Of a stretch of 64,000 bases of DNA, positions 1-9,453 are shown one piece after another. A model generated the notes under the pieces. It saw only the letters and a program-made list of their open reading frames with translations, had not been told where the DNA came from and ran no database searches. The DNA lies in contig JAUIKF010000023.1 of assembly GCA_030430575.1 (NCBI GenBank), positions 1-64,000 on the forward strand, read 5' to 3'. This DNA comes from Bacteroidia bacterium. GTDB lineage: Bacteria > Bacteroidota > Bacteroidia > J057. The position numbers were made by a program, and so were the translations under genes. The first letter of the stretch is position 1. Every line of letters starts with the position of its first letter.

Positions 1-123
1 TTCCTCGTAACCGCCAGAATGCAAGGGTATACCGCTTTCCAAGCACTCAATGAGCTTTTTCTAAACCCAGATCAGATTAAAGACAGGCTCATATTGGGGC
101 CAAGTCAAGTGAGGGCTGAATAG
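1..123 (+). CDS. C-terminal fragment, possibly a LacI-type regulator
   Basis: An open frame enters from the left edge and ends at a TAG at 121-123, giving 40 residues. The segment reads like the end of a periplasmic-binding-fold regulator: a helix (QGYTAFQALNELF) followed by a short basic strand region ending in VRAE. This resembles the C-terminus of Bacteroidota LacI/GalR-family sugar regulators, but the fragment is too short for a firm call. The DNA-binding part would lie to the left of the window. The next gene starts about 150 bases downstream on the same strand. Confidence 0.45.
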   Translation, partial: FLVTARMQGYTAFQALNELFLNPDQIKDRLILGPSQVRAE

Positions 124-273
124 TTACTTCCTTTCATCCTGCATTTCAGTATAGAATAGGGGGGATTATTGACCGATGAGTGGTCAAGATAACATCTTCT
201 ATTGAATCATTTTTGATATTGAGGAAAGTAATTGAGTGAACTATTCGCCTTATTAATCCTAATCAACTCAGGT

Positions 274-3200
274 ATGAATCGATTATCCAAGCTCCTGTTT
301 GTCACCATTTTAGGGTTCCTTATCGTCATCCCTAACTCGCTAATGGCAGGTCACCTTATGGGAGGTAGCATATCCTATTCGTGTATTACCCCATGTACTT
401 ACAGGATCACCCAGAAAATCTATCAGTATTGCACGGGAAATATGCCGCCAGGCCCGCCGATCCCCTCAAACCCTTTTGTAACCTTTACTGGTAATCCTCC
501 CAATTGCACCGTTCCGGTACCATTGAATTCATGGACACTGGTGCATTATATTCAAGTGACACCTGTCTGCCCAAGTGTGACGATTGGATGTCCTACGCCT
601 TTTGGCCCAGTCGCATCTTTCATGGAAGCCATTTACCATAGAGATTATGATTTTTGTCCTGTAGGCGGATGTATGCAGGTGGATGTTATTTGGGATAATT
701 GTTGTAGAAATCCTGCGATTAGTTCGGGAGCTGCTGCTAAAGGAATTCACTTTGAAGCATCAATTGATCTATCAGTAAGTCCCTGTAATAGCTCCCCCCA
801 GTTTGTGAATCAGCCTGCCATCATGCTTTGTGTAGGGACCGAAATGGCTTTTAGCCAATGTGCCTATGATCCCGATGGCGATTCTCTGGTTTATTCGCTT
901 ACAGCGTGCAAAGATGGCAAAACCTCTATCGTCCCTTACAGTACTGGATTTAGCCCTGCTTCTCCCTTGGGCCCTTCCTGGCAGGTAAGCCTAGACTCCG
1001 TCACAGGTGACCTGAGATTTGTCCCCAATCCTGGCGGACTGGTCGTAGGGGTTGTATGTATCATGGTATCTGAATACCGCAATGGGATCAAAATTGGCGA
1101 AGTGACACAGGATATAAATGTCCATGCAGAAAATGTATGTTCTCTGGCCTTTATGCCACATATCGATTCTTTGATGCAGGTGAATGGAGGGAAAAAGGTG
1201 GGGCCTTGGGAAATAGAAGCGTGTAATGGAATTCCTCTTAGTTTTCAAATCGCGGCAAGCGACATGAGCAGTGCTGATACCTTGGCTATGTACCTCAATT
1301 GCCAACTCCCGGGAGCTAGTATTACTTATACCGGTGTGAACCCCATTATCGGCACGGTGACATGGACGCCTCCGAAAGGCGGCACTTTTCCCTTTTCGGT
1401 GTTGGTGAAAGATAATCAATGCCCACTACCCATCTCCAATACCCAAAAAATCACCATCACGGTCGATCCTATCTGTATTGATGGGGCCATTACACATACC
1501 ATGTGTGGACATAGCAATGGCGCAATCGACATTACTGTCATTGGAGCAGCTTTGCCAATATCTTATTTGTGGAGTACTGGAGATACTACGGAAGATCTCT
1601 CGGGCCTGCAGCCTGGGAGTTATAGCTTGACGGCGACAGATGCGAACGGAGTAGTTCGGTCAAAGACGTTTTATGTAAATGCCAGTGACCTGGTATTGAC
1701 ATCTCACATCACTCAACCTACCTGCAACAACTTAGTAGATGGACAGATTGTCGTATCTGTCAAGGGGGGCAACGCGCCTTATACTTATTCATGGAATACG
1801 GGCGCTACTACGGATAGCATCGGTGGCCTCTCGCCTGGAGGCTATGCTGTGAATATTGTAGATGCGCAGGGGTGTCCAACTCGCGCTGTATTTATCCTCC
1901 AACAACCAGATTCCTGTTTTAATATCATTGAAGGTGTGGTATATGATGATGCCAATGGCAATTGTGTGCAGGATGTTGGGGAGGCTGGCCTTCCCAATAT
2001 TTTGGTGGACCTCACGCCTGGAGGGGTTGTTTTTACAGATGCAAATGGAGGGTATAAGTTTCGAGCCGATTCGGGCAATGTCTCGGTAACTATAGGGGCT
2101 CAGCCTTATTATCAAGTCAATTGCCCTATATCGAAAAAATATGACTTCCAGTTTCAAGGGTTTCATCATAGCTCCACCGGAAATGATTTTTCGCTGAATT
2201 TCCTTGTCATTCAAGATTTACAGGCGAGGTACTTCCCCGTGAGAGCAGTCCCCGGATTTGATCAGCTACATTACCTTTCTGCTAAGAACAATGGAAGCAC
2301 CCCTATCAGTGGGACCTTGGTGTGGATGCATGATCCCATATTTGATTTCAAATCTTCCAGCCTTTTGCCTGCTATCTATAATCCTGCTACACGTGAAGCT
2401 CAATGGACCTTTTCTAATCTTTTACCAGGGTACACTTTTCGTGTTGTTACGAGAACTCACGTCGATTCCACGGTTGCCCTTGGGACATGGTGGGACAATT
2501 TTGTCGAAGCCTTGCCGATTCTTGGCGATACGACACCTGGAGACAACCATGTAATGGTGCATGATACCACAAGAGGCTCTTTCGACCCCAACGACAAAGT
2601 CGTAGCCCCTCGTGGCATCCGCACGCCTGGCTATATCCTCGCCAGCGATGAGCCGATGGACTACCACATTCGCTTTCAGAATACGGGGACAGATACTGCC
2701 TACTTCGTCGTGATCCGCGATACCTTGGATGATGATTTGGACTACCTGACCCTCCAGCCAACGGGGGCTAGTCATCCCTATTCCGTGAAGATCGAAGATG
2801 ACAAAGTCTTGGTCTTCACTTTTGCCCATATCTACCTCCCTGATTCTACCACAGACTATATTGGTAGTCAAGGATTTGCAAGTTTTAGGATTAAACAAAA
2901 GCCTAATCTCCCTGCGGGAACTGAACTCCGAAATAGCGCAGCTATCTTCTTCGACTTCAATGCGCCCATCATCACCAATGAGGTGCTGAATACGATTTAC
3001 ACCCAGCCAGTGGTGAGCGCAGGATCGGATACGACTTTTTGTGGAGATGGGGACATTTCCGCCCTGATCACAGCCGCAGGCATGCCGCCGTATGACTTCT
3101 CTTGGAGCCATGGGCCAGTTGATCCTGGCAATAGTACTGGAATGACTTCCACCAATGTCGCTGTATCAGGCATGTATCATGTCAACGTTACGGACGCATT

Positions 3201-3738
3201 TGGCTTTACGACCGATGACTCGGTGCAGGTCACTGCCCTTCCGCTACCTGACGCGACTTTCCAGGCGGCCATCAATTTCCTCGCAGTGGACTTCACAAAT
3301 ACTTCTCCTAGCAATACCAGTTGGGCGTGGGATTTTGGGGATGGGAACGGTTCAAGCGGCCAAGGCACAGTTTCGCATAGTTATGCCTTGCCGGGGATGT
3401 ACACGGCGACCTTGATTGTGAGCAATGACTGCGGGGCGGATACGGTGACTCAGACGATTGATGTGCAGGTCAATGGCTTGGCCGATGATGCTTTTGCGCG
3501 GTCTGTGCGTTTTACCCCAAATCCCATGACTCAGCAGGCACTTTTGACCTTTGATAACCCTTCCTCTCACTTATTTACCCTTCAACTCTATGATATGAAA
3601 GGACGAGTTGTGATGGCCCAAAAACCAACACGTGGTGGCGTATTTGAGGTAAATCGAGGCGATTTGGTGGCAGGGGTATATGTGTACACTTTGAGTGGAG
3701 GTGGGCAAAATTATGTGGGACGGATGATGGTGAGGTGA
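274..3738 (+). CDS. giant T9SS-secreted surface protein, paralog 1
   Basis: A protein of 1154 residues. I prefer the ATG at 274 over the in-frame TTG at 232 because it directly precedes a classic signal peptide (MNRLSKLLFVTILGFL, cleaved near LMA). The order is: Cys-rich N-terminal module beginning HLMGGSISYSC (about 27-390), two SprB-like repeats (about 400-535), an SdrD-B-like segment (VYDDANGNCVQD, about 547-610), a module starting FDPNDK and ending NEVLNTIY (about 768-909, the DUF7619/DUF11-like type), a third SprB-like repeat, a PKD domain (WDFGDGNGSS, about 995-1062) and a T9SS type A sorting domain ending in GRMMVR. These parts are typical of cell-surface adhesins of gliding Bacteroidota; the ligand is unknown. 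The next gene is a full-length paralog with the same order, so this is a tandem duplication. Confidence 0.88.
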   Translation: MNRLSKLLFVTILGFLIVIPNSLMAGHLMGGSISYSCITPCTYRITQKIYQYCTGNMPPGPPIPSNPFVTFTGNPPNCTVPVPLNSWTLVHYIQVTPVCPSVTIGCPTPFGPVASFMEAIYHRDYDFCPVGGCMQVDVIWDNCCRNPAISSGAAAKGIHFEASIDLSVSPCNSSPQFVNQPAIMLCVGTEMAFSQCAYDPDGDSLVYSLTACKDGKTSIVPYSTGFSPASPLGPSWQVSLDSVTGDLRFVPNPGGLVVGVVCIMVSEYRNGIKIGEVTQDINVHAENVCSLAFMPHIDSLMQVNGGKKVGPWEIEACNGIPLSFQIAASDMSSADTLAMYLNCQLPGASITYTGVNPIIGTVTWTPPKGGTFPFSVLVKDNQCPLPISNTQKITITVDPICIDGAITHTMCGHSNGAIDITVIGAALPISYLWSTGDTTEDLSGLQPGSYSLTATDANGVVRSKTFYVNASDLVLTSHITQPTCNNLVDGQIVVSVKGGNAPYTYSWNTGATTDSIGGLSPGGYAVNIVDAQGCPTRAVFILQQPDSCFNIIEGVVYDDANGNCVQDVGEAGLPNILVDLTPGGVVFTDANGGYKFRADSGNVSVTIGAQPYYQVNCPISKKYDFQFQGFHHSSTGNDFSLNFLVIQDLQARYFPVRAVPGFDQLHYLSAKNNGSTPISGTLVWMHDPIFDFKSSSLLPAIYNPATREAQWTFSNLLPGYTFRVVTRTHVDSTVALGTWWDNFVEALPILGDTTPGDNHVMVHDTTRGSFDPNDKVVAPRGIRTPGYILASDEPMDYHIRFQNTGTDTAYFVVIRDTLDDDLDYLTLQPTGASHPYSVKIEDDKVLVFTFAHIYLPDSTTDYIGSQGFASFRIKQKPNLPAGTELRNSAAIFFDFNAPIITNEVLNTIYTQPVVSAGSDTTFCGDGDISALITAAGMPPYDFSWSHGPVDPGNSTGMTSTNVAVSGMYHVNVTDAFGFTTDDSVQVTALPLPDATFQAAINFLAVDFTNTSPSNTSWAWDFGDGNGSSGQGTVSHSYALPGMYTATLIVSNDCGADTVTQTIDVQVNGLADDAFARSVRFTPNPMTQQALLTFDNPSSHLFTLQLYDMKGRVVMAQKPTRGGVFEVNRGDLVAGVYVYTLSGGGQNYVGRMMVR

Positions 3739-3777
3739 GGGGGTAAAGTAAAAATAATTAACAAGAAACAAGGCATG

Positions 3778-3796
3778 TCCTGAGCGGAGCCGAAGG
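3778..3796. repeat. dispersed CTTCG...CTCAGG intergenic repeat
   Basis: The string TCCTGAGCGGAGCCGAAGG lies between the two paralogous surface-protein genes. Its reverse complement is a variant of the words at 7627-7651 and 43252-43287 (CTTCGACAAGGCTCAGGG and relatives). It is noncoding and of unknown function. Confidence 0.6.
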
Positions 3797-4033
3797 GAAG
3801 TAAAAAGGGAAGGGGAATAGGTTTTTACCTAATCAGGCAAGACACGCTTGAACAATGTTGAACGCTTGAACCTTTGAACTTCTTCCCGTCTCAGGTGAAG
3901 GAGCTATTCTGACCGTCGATACAGGATGAAGGCGTAGAAATACGCGGATTTCGGATATTTGTCTCAGGCACAGGGTTTTTTGAATACAGCATTTGGCCCC
4001 TTTTGTATCAACCCTCAAATGAACATTTATCAC

Positions 4034-7000
4034 ATGAAACAATTATCCAAACACTTATGGCTAGCCATTTTAGCCTCTTTTTGCTGCATCCCGCTTAGCC
4101 TACAAGCTACCCACTTCGTAGGCGCGGACATTACTTACTCTTGCCTAACTCCGTGTACCTACCGGGTATTCCATACGACTTTTTATGACTGTGCAGGAGC
4201 TGCTACTCCTACGCCTCCTGCTTCGCCTCCAACGCCATTTATTAACTTTATTGGCAGCCCGTCCAACTGTACTACAACTCCCCTGGCTCAAGGCGTGTGG
4301 GTGCTAGCTCATTATCTCGAAATTACCCCTGTATGCCCCCAAGTGGCAACTAGTTGTACAAATCCTAATTCTCCTATTTATGGGACACTAGAAGCACTGT
4401 ACTACCGCGATTATAACCTATGTGCAGGTGGAGCTACTGCTTGTACCAAATATGATATTACTTGGGGAAGCTGCTGTCGTTCGGCTGCGATCACTTCGGG
4501 AGCTGCGAATGATGGGATTTTTGTAAAAACGACCATTGACCTTACTGCCAGTCCGTGCAATAGTTCGCCTAAATTTGTGAATTACCCGGCTATTTTGGTG
4601 TGTAGTGGTAGCAAAACTGTAGTCGAGCAATATGCCTTTGATCCTGATGGAGATTCACTTGTATATAGCCTTGGGCCTTGTCAGGATAATGCAAGTGCTG
4701 CTGTAGGGTATAATACAGGGTATAGCCCCACTGCGCCCTTGGGGCCTTCTTGGAATGTGAGCATTGATCCAGTAAATGGGGACCTTACTTTTGACCCTAA
4801 TCCTGGCGCTGCCGTACAAGCGGTGTTATGTCTCAAGATCGAAGAGTATAGAAATGGGGTCAAAGTGGGGGAAGTATGGCGAGATTACCCCGTATCGACT
4901 ATCAATTGCAATGCGTCTTCTGTCCTTCCTCAGGTAGATTCTATCTACCTAGTAACGGGAGGTCAAAGACAAGGGCAATGGAATATCAAAGCCTGTGTAG
5001 GCAATGCGGTCAACTTCCAAATCGCTGCCAGCGATTCTAATGCCACAGATACCTTGGGCATGTATGCCAATACGAGCCACATTCCTGGGAATGTCAACCT
5101 CACCTATTCTGGAACAAATCCCCTGATTGGGAATTTCACCTGGACACCTACTCAAGCAGGTACCTATACCTTCTCGCTCAAAGTATTTGACCAGCGATGC
5201 CCCGTTCCACAACAAAACTTCCAACGCATCACCGTTACCGTCGATTCTGTCTGCTTGGATGGGGTCGTAGTACATACCCAATGTAACCTCAGCAATGGCT
5301 CTATCGACCTCACGCCTAATGGCATGGTAGCGCCGATTACCTACCTATGGAGCAATGGAGCCACCACCCAAGATATCACAGGGCTGTCTCCTGGGACCTA
5401 TACCGTCACGGCTACAGATGCCAATGGCACCACAGCAACAAAATCCTTCATGGTAGATGCGAGCAATATTATCCTGAACGCGAGTGTGAATGACCCAACC
5501 TGTGCGGATCGCTTTGCTGGGAGTATCTCGATTTCTCCTTCAGGAGGAACTGCGCCTTATTCTTACTCGTGGACTACAGGCGCTTCTACTGATAGCATTG
5601 GAGGATTGTCTTCTGGGGGATATACAGTGTATGTCCAGGATTCTGATGGCTGCCCCAAACATGCCGTATTTATCCTTCAGCAACCAGATTCTTGTTTCAA
5701 CATCATCGAAGGGTTAGTATATGATGATCAAAATGGTAACTGTACCCAAGATGCGGGAGAAATGGGGATTGCAAATGTATTTGTGGATATTACTCCTGGC
5801 GGAGGGGTATTTACAGATTTAAATGGCGCCTATAAATTCCGAGCAGACTCTGGAAATAGTACGGTGACAGTTTATCCTCATCCCTATTACTCGGCCAATT
5901 GCCCGGTAGGTGGAAGCCATAGCTTTTCTTTCTCAGGCTACCACAATTCCTCTTCGGGCAATGATTTTGCCATGGACTTTATTCAAGTACAAGACCTCAA
6001 AGTAGGGTATAGCCGTGTCAGAGCAAGGCCTGGATTTAATCAAAGTCATTATTTGTATGTGAAAAATAATGGGAGTATTCCCATGTCAGGAACGTTGAAG
6101 TGGACACATGATCCGATTTTTGATTATTTGTCTGCCAATCCTACGCATACGACCTATAATGCAGCGACACGCGAAGCTGAATGGGCTTTCACCAATTTAC
6201 TTCCAGGAGATTTCTTCCGAGTAGGCGTGCTTACCCATATTGATTCTACCGTAGGACTAGGGGTTTGGTATACTAATACTGCTGAGGCACTGCCTACAGC
6301 GGGTGATTCCACGCCATCGGACAATTACAAAGCATGGCAAGACACGACGACCAATTCTTTTGATCCTAATGACAAGGCGGTTGAACCTAAAGGGATTCGT
6401 GAGCCTGGCTATGTCAAGGCCAATGATGAATTGATGGAATACCATATCCGCTTCCAGAATACCGGAACAGATACGGCTTACTATGTCATGATCCGCGATA
6501 CGCTGGATGATGATTTGGACTACAGGACGCTTCAGCCTGCTGGCGCTAGCCATCCATACACCCTTACAGTGGAGGATGACAAGGTCCTTGTCTTCATGTT
6601 TGCTAATATCTATTTGCCAGATTCAGGGGCAAATTATGCTGCGAGTCAAGGCTATGCGAGCTTTACGGTCAAGCAGCTGCCAGGACTGGCTGCTGGTACT
6701 GAAATCCGCAATAACGCCGCGATATACTTTGACTTCAACGCTCCTATCATCACCAATGAAGTATTGAATACCATCTACACGCAGCCTGCCGTGAGTGTCG
6801 GGGCAGATACGATGTTCTGTGGAGATGGAGGTGACTTAACTGCTGATATCGTCGATGCGGGTATGCCACCTTATGACTTCACTTGGAGTCATGGCCCTAC
6901 AGATCCCGGCAATACAAGTGGCCAGAGTACTTCGTCTGTAACGACAACAGGTTCATATACTGTTAGCGTCATTGACGCATTTGGATTTGTTACCAACGAT

Positions 7001-7519
7001 ACGGTTCAAGTGACCACAGTTCCGCTGCCAGATGCTGCCTTCCAGGCTACCATTGCCAACCTTACCGTTGGCTTCTCCAATACTGCAACTGGAAACGCCA
7101 GTTGGATGTGGGACTTTGGAGATGGCAACAGTTCATCGGGGCAGGCAACAGTGGCGCACAATTATGCCATGCCAGGGTTATATACAGCAACCCTGATCGT
7201 GCAAAACGATTGCGGTTCGGACACGGTTACTCAAATCGTGGACTTACGAGTTAATAGCCTAGATTTGGACCTTTTTGCCCGATCTGTGCATTTTTCTCCT
7301 AACCCTATGACAAAAAGTGCTACCTTAAGCTTCAGTAATCCAACTTCAAGCTCATTTACCCTGAAAATTTATGATACACAGGGAAGGCTTGTCCAGCAGG
7401 CAATGAAGACCCAAGGAGAGAAATTTGAGGTAAATCGAGGGCAATTGACGAGTGGGATTTATCTATATGAGTTGCGTAGCGAAGACAAGCAGTTTGTTGG
7501 AAGGATGGTCCTGAGGTAA
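4034..7519 (+). CDS. giant T9SS-secreted surface protein, paralog 2
   Basis: A protein of 1161 residues with the same domain order as its upstream neighbour, and near-identical stretches in the SdrD-B-like, FDPNDK...NEVLNTIY, PKD and sorting domains. I chose the ATG at 4034 (MKQLSKHLWLAILASF, a signal peptide). An ATG at 4019 is also possible. The in-frame TTG at 3959 sits in a promoter-like GATATTTG (3954-3961), so it is unlikely to be the start. The N-terminal Cys-rich module (HFVGADITYSC) is the most diverged part between the copies. The C-terminus (VHFSPNPMTKSA ... GRMVLR) is a T9SS type A signal. A role in adhesion or the gliding surface is inferred from the family. A strong terminator follows at 7729-7764. 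Confidence 0.88.
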   Translation: MKQLSKHLWLAILASFCCIPLSLQATHFVGADITYSCLTPCTYRVFHTTFYDCAGAATPTPPASPPTPFINFIGSPSNCTTTPLAQGVWVLAHYLEITPVCPQVATSCTNPNSPIYGTLEALYYRDYNLCAGGATACTKYDITWGSCCRSAAITSGAANDGIFVKTTIDLTASPCNSSPKFVNYPAILVCSGSKTVVEQYAFDPDGDSLVYSLGPCQDNASAAVGYNTGYSPTAPLGPSWNVSIDPVNGDLTFDPNPGAAVQAVLCLKIEEYRNGVKVGEVWRDYPVSTINCNASSVLPQVDSIYLVTGGQRQGQWNIKACVGNAVNFQIAASDSNATDTLGMYANTSHIPGNVNLTYSGTNPLIGNFTWTPTQAGTYTFSLKVFDQRCPVPQQNFQRITVTVDSVCLDGVVVHTQCNLSNGSIDLTPNGMVAPITYLWSNGATTQDITGLSPGTYTVTATDANGTTATKSFMVDASNIILNASVNDPTCADRFAGSISISPSGGTAPYSYSWTTGASTDSIGGLSSGGYTVYVQDSDGCPKHAVFILQQPDSCFNIIEGLVYDDQNGNCTQDAGEMGIANVFVDITPGGGVFTDLNGAYKFRADSGNSTVTVYPHPYYSANCPVGGSHSFSFSGYHNSSSGNDFAMDFIQVQDLKVGYSRVRARPGFNQSHYLYVKNNGSIPMSGTLKWTHDPIFDYLSANPTHTTYNAATREAEWAFTNLLPGDFFRVGVLTHIDSTVGLGVWYTNTAEALPTAGDSTPSDNYKAWQDTTTNSFDPNDKAVEPKGIREPGYVKANDELMEYHIRFQNTGTDTAYYVMIRDTLDDDLDYRTLQPAGASHPYTLTVEDDKVLVFMFANIYLPDSGANYAASQGYASFTVKQLPGLAAGTEIRNNAAIYFDFNAPIITNEVLNTIYTQPAVSVGADTMFCGDGGDLTADIVDAGMPPYDFTWSHGPTDPGNTSGQSTSSVTTTGSYTVSVIDAFGFVTNDTVQVTTVPLPDAAFQATIANLTVGFSNTATGNASWMWDFGDGNSSSGQATVAHNYAMPGLYTATLIVQNDCGSDTVTQIVDLRVNSLDLDLFARSVHFSPNPMTKSATLSFSNPTSSSFTLKIYDTQGRLVQQAMKTQGEKFEVNRGQLTSGIYLYELRSEDKQFVGRMVLR

Positions 7520-7728
7520 TTGGTAATGGTAATGGTAAATGGTTAATTGATAATGGTAAAAGATCGGTGTTGAATACATGAGGCATCTCTTGTGATCACT
7601 CATTTTATCACTTATTCATCTACTCCCTTCGATAAACTCAGGGCAAGCATTTAATCATTTCATTCCCCATTCTCTCCTTCACTCATTCCATCATTCACTC
7701 ATTGTACACAGAGGCTCTCTTGAGCATA
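7520..7728. repeat. low-complexity spacer with dispersed repeat words
   Basis: The gap 7520-7873 holds no gene. The first part is simple sequence: repeated GGTAATGGTAA words, then CCTTCGATAAACTCAGGGCAAGCAT-type sequence at 7627-7651, shared in part with 43252-43287, then CATTCACTCATT-type runs. A terminator (7729-7764) and a promoter (7795-7825) fill the rest. Confidence 0.6.
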
Positions 7729-7764
7729 AAGGCAGTCCCAAATTTGGGGCTGTCTTGTTTTTTT
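7729..7764 (+). terminator. intrinsic terminator
   Basis: The stem AAGGCAGTCCCAAAT pairs with ATTTGGGGCTGTCTT through a few G-U pairs and is followed by a T run (7757-7764). It closes the tandem surface-protein unit. Confidence 0.8.
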
Positions 7765-7794
7765 AGGGATATTCTTACCCTTATAGGCAGAAAC

Positions 7795-7825
7795 TTTGCC
7801 CCCTAGGGAAATAATCCTAACTTTG
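7795..7825 (+). promoter_or_regulatory. Bacteroidota-type promoter
   Basis: TTTG at 7795-7798, a 19-base spacer and TAACTTTG at 7818-7825 exactly match the Bacteroidota consensus TTTG-N17-23-TAnnTTTG. Transcription should begin near 7832, leaving a leader of about 40 bases before the TTG start at 7874. Confidence 0.75.
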
Positions 7826-7873
7826 CGGATCAGTTTTTTTCGGATTATTGTTTAACTAACAAATTGAGAAAAC

Positions 7874-9127
7874 TTGGATATTTTTGACAAAATCGACCGC
7901 ATCATGTCTACTGACCTGGGTCAGTGGGCGACTGTAGGCTCCAAAGGATACTTCACTTATCCCAAATTGGAAGGACCTATAGCACCTCGGATGAAATTCC
8001 GTGGAAAGGAAGTCCTCACTTGGTCTATCAACAGCTACCTAGGACTAGCCGATCACCCTGAAATCCGTAAAGTAGACGCAGAAGCCGCTAAAGATTGGGG
8101 GCTTGCTTACCCGATGGGCTCCCGCATGCTTACGGGTAATTCAGACTACCACGAGGAGTTTGAAGCGAAAGCTGCTGAATTTATGGGCAAGGAAGATGCC
8201 TTCCTTATGAATTTTGGCTATCAGGGATGTATCTCTATCATCCAGGCACTGACAGACCGTCGGGACGTCATCGTTTATGACCAGCTTTCGCATGCTTGCA
8301 TCATGGATGGTATGAGCATGAGCCTCGCCAAGCGCTTCGTCTTTGCACATAACGACATGGAGCAGCTCGAAGACCGCTTGCAGAAAGCCCAGCGGATCAC
8401 TGAGCGTACTGGGGGGGGAATCTTGGTCATTACCGAAGGAGTCTTTGGAATGAAAGGAACCTTGGGCCGACTGGATTTGATCACTGCGCTCAAAGACAAG
8501 TATGAGTTTCGTCTATTTGTAGATGATGCACACGGATTTGGGGTAATGGGTAAAACCGGAGCAGGTACCGCTGAGCACTTTGGGGTTCAGGACAAAGTAG
8601 ATGTAACCTTCTGTACCTTTGCCAAGTCTATGGCTGGGTTTGGTGCATTTGTCACGGGTGATGCCAAAGTAGTCCACTATCTCAAATACAATATGAGAAG
8701 TCAGATCTATGCAAAGTCACTCTGTATGCCTATGACTGTTGGGGCGATCAAGCGCCTAGAAATGCTGCGTGGCATGCCCGAACTTCGCGAGAACCTATGG
8801 AATGTGGTAAATACCCTTCAAAATGGCCTACGGGAACGTGGTTTCGACATTGGAAATCCTCAGTCACCCGTGACACCTGTATTTATGCAAGGGTCTCCTG
8901 TCTTAGCAGGTCTGATCACGGTAGAATTGCGTGAGAAGTATGGCATCTTTGTTTCCATCGTCACCTACCCTGTAGTGGAGAAAGGTGTGATCATGCTCCG
9001 GATGATTCCGACGGCTGCGCATACCATAGAAGACGTAAAAGAAACCCTCGACGCATTTGAAGCAATTCGTACCAATATTGAGAATGGGACTTATGATAAC
9101 ATGGAACTTTCCATGATTCAGGCCTAG
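7874..9127 (+). CDS. serine palmitoyltransferase-like alpha-oxoamine synthase
   Basis: A PLP enzyme of 417 residues in the alpha-oxoamine synthase family (serine palmitoyltransferase, AONS, KBL). Such enzymes condense an amino acid with an acyl-CoA or acyl-ACP. Visible motifs are NSYLGLADHPEI near the N-terminus, the glycine-rich GSRMLTGNSDYH, the PLP-binding DDAHGFGVMG and the Schiff-base lysine in TFAKSMAGFG (about K251). The YPKLEG N-terminal segment resembles Bacteroidota serine palmitoyltransferases more than biotin-pathway BioF, and no bio genes are near. A sulfonolipid enzyme using cysteate is a real alternative in this phylum. The TTG start at 7874 is kept because MDIFDKI is typical of the family; an internal ATG lies at 7904. 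The gene stands alone behind a consensus promoter. Confidence 0.82.
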   Translation: MDIFDKIDRIMSTDLGQWATVGSKGYFTYPKLEGPIAPRMKFRGKEVLTWSINSYLGLADHPEIRKVDAEAAKDWGLAYPMGSRMLTGNSDYHEEFEAKAAEFMGKEDAFLMNFGYQGCISIIQALTDRRDVIVYDQLSHACIMDGMSMSLAKRFVFAHNDMEQLEDRLQKAQRITERTGGGILVITEGVFGMKGTLGRLDLITALKDKYEFRLFVDDAHGFGVMGKTGAGTAEHFGVQDKVDVTFCTFAKSMAGFGAFVTGDAKVVHYLKYNMRSQIYAKSLCMPMTVGAIKRLEMLRGMPELRENLWNVVNTLQNGLRERGFDIGNPQSPVTPVFMQGSPVLAGLITVELREKYGIFVSIVTYPVVEKGVIMLRMIPTAAHTIEDVKETLDAFEAIRTNIENGTYDNMELSMIQA

Positions 9128-9151
9128 AATATGCATTTAATGCGTATTTTT

Positions 9152-9182
9152 TTTGCAAAACCCTATTTTTCTACTAACTTGC
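9152..9182 (+). promoter_or_regulatory. Bacteroidota-type promoter for the histone-like gene
   Basis: TTTG at 9152-9155, 19 bases, then TAACTTGC at 9175-9182 (one or two mismatches to TAnnTTTG). It is placed about 25 bases before the ATG at 9208. Confidence 0.6.
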
Positions 9183-9207
9183 CCGCGTTCACTATAAAGT
9201 AAAAATT

Positions 9208-9381
9208 ATGGAAAAATACAGCAAACTAAAAGAATTAGTAGTCGCTATCGAAGAAGACTTCGCAAAGTTTTACGAAAAAGGAAATAAGGCCGCTGGCACC
9301 CGTGCTAGAAAAGCCATGCAAGATGTGAAGACACTTGCTCAAGATATTCGTAAAGAAGTCCAAGACATGAAGAACGGGTAA
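9208..9381 (+). CDS. Hc1-like small histone protein
   Basis: A short gene of 57 codons starting MEKYSKLKELVVAIEED. The sequence is lysine-rich and helical, with the motif FYEKGNKAAGTRARKAMQD and a basic C-terminus (IRKEVQDMKNG). This matches the small histone H1-like Hc1 proteins that occur widely in Bacteroidota as abundant nucleoid proteins; a DNA-binding role is inferred from that family. It has its own promoter (9152-9182) and a strong terminator (9416-9453), as expected for a highly expressed monocistronic gene. Confidence 0.85.
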   Translation: MEKYSKLKELVVAIEEDFAKFYEKGNKAAGTRARKAMQDVKTLAQDIRKEVQDMKNG

Positions 9382-9415
9382 TTTATTATTACCTTCTTTA
9401 TTCTAGCGAAACATT

Positions 9416-9453
9416 AGAACTGCCCCTACTTTAGTAGGGGTAGTTCTTTTTTT
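9416..9453 (+). terminator. intrinsic terminator overlapping the dapA 3' end
   Basis: The stem AGAACTGCCCCTAC / GTAGGGGTAGTTCT with loop TTTA is followed by seven T residues. It terminates the histone-like gene. The stop codon of the convergent dapA (9426-9428) lies inside the left arm. Confidence 0.88.

Noticed and set aside
232-273. N-terminal extension of the first surface protein to a TTG at 232
   Set aside because: The ATG at 274 places the signal peptide at the N-terminus; an extra 14 residues before it would be unusual.
2422-3111. 229-codon minus-strand frame inside the first surface protein
   Set aside because: It lies wholly antisense to the conserved FDPNDK...NEVLNTIY module, has no domain and no promoter.
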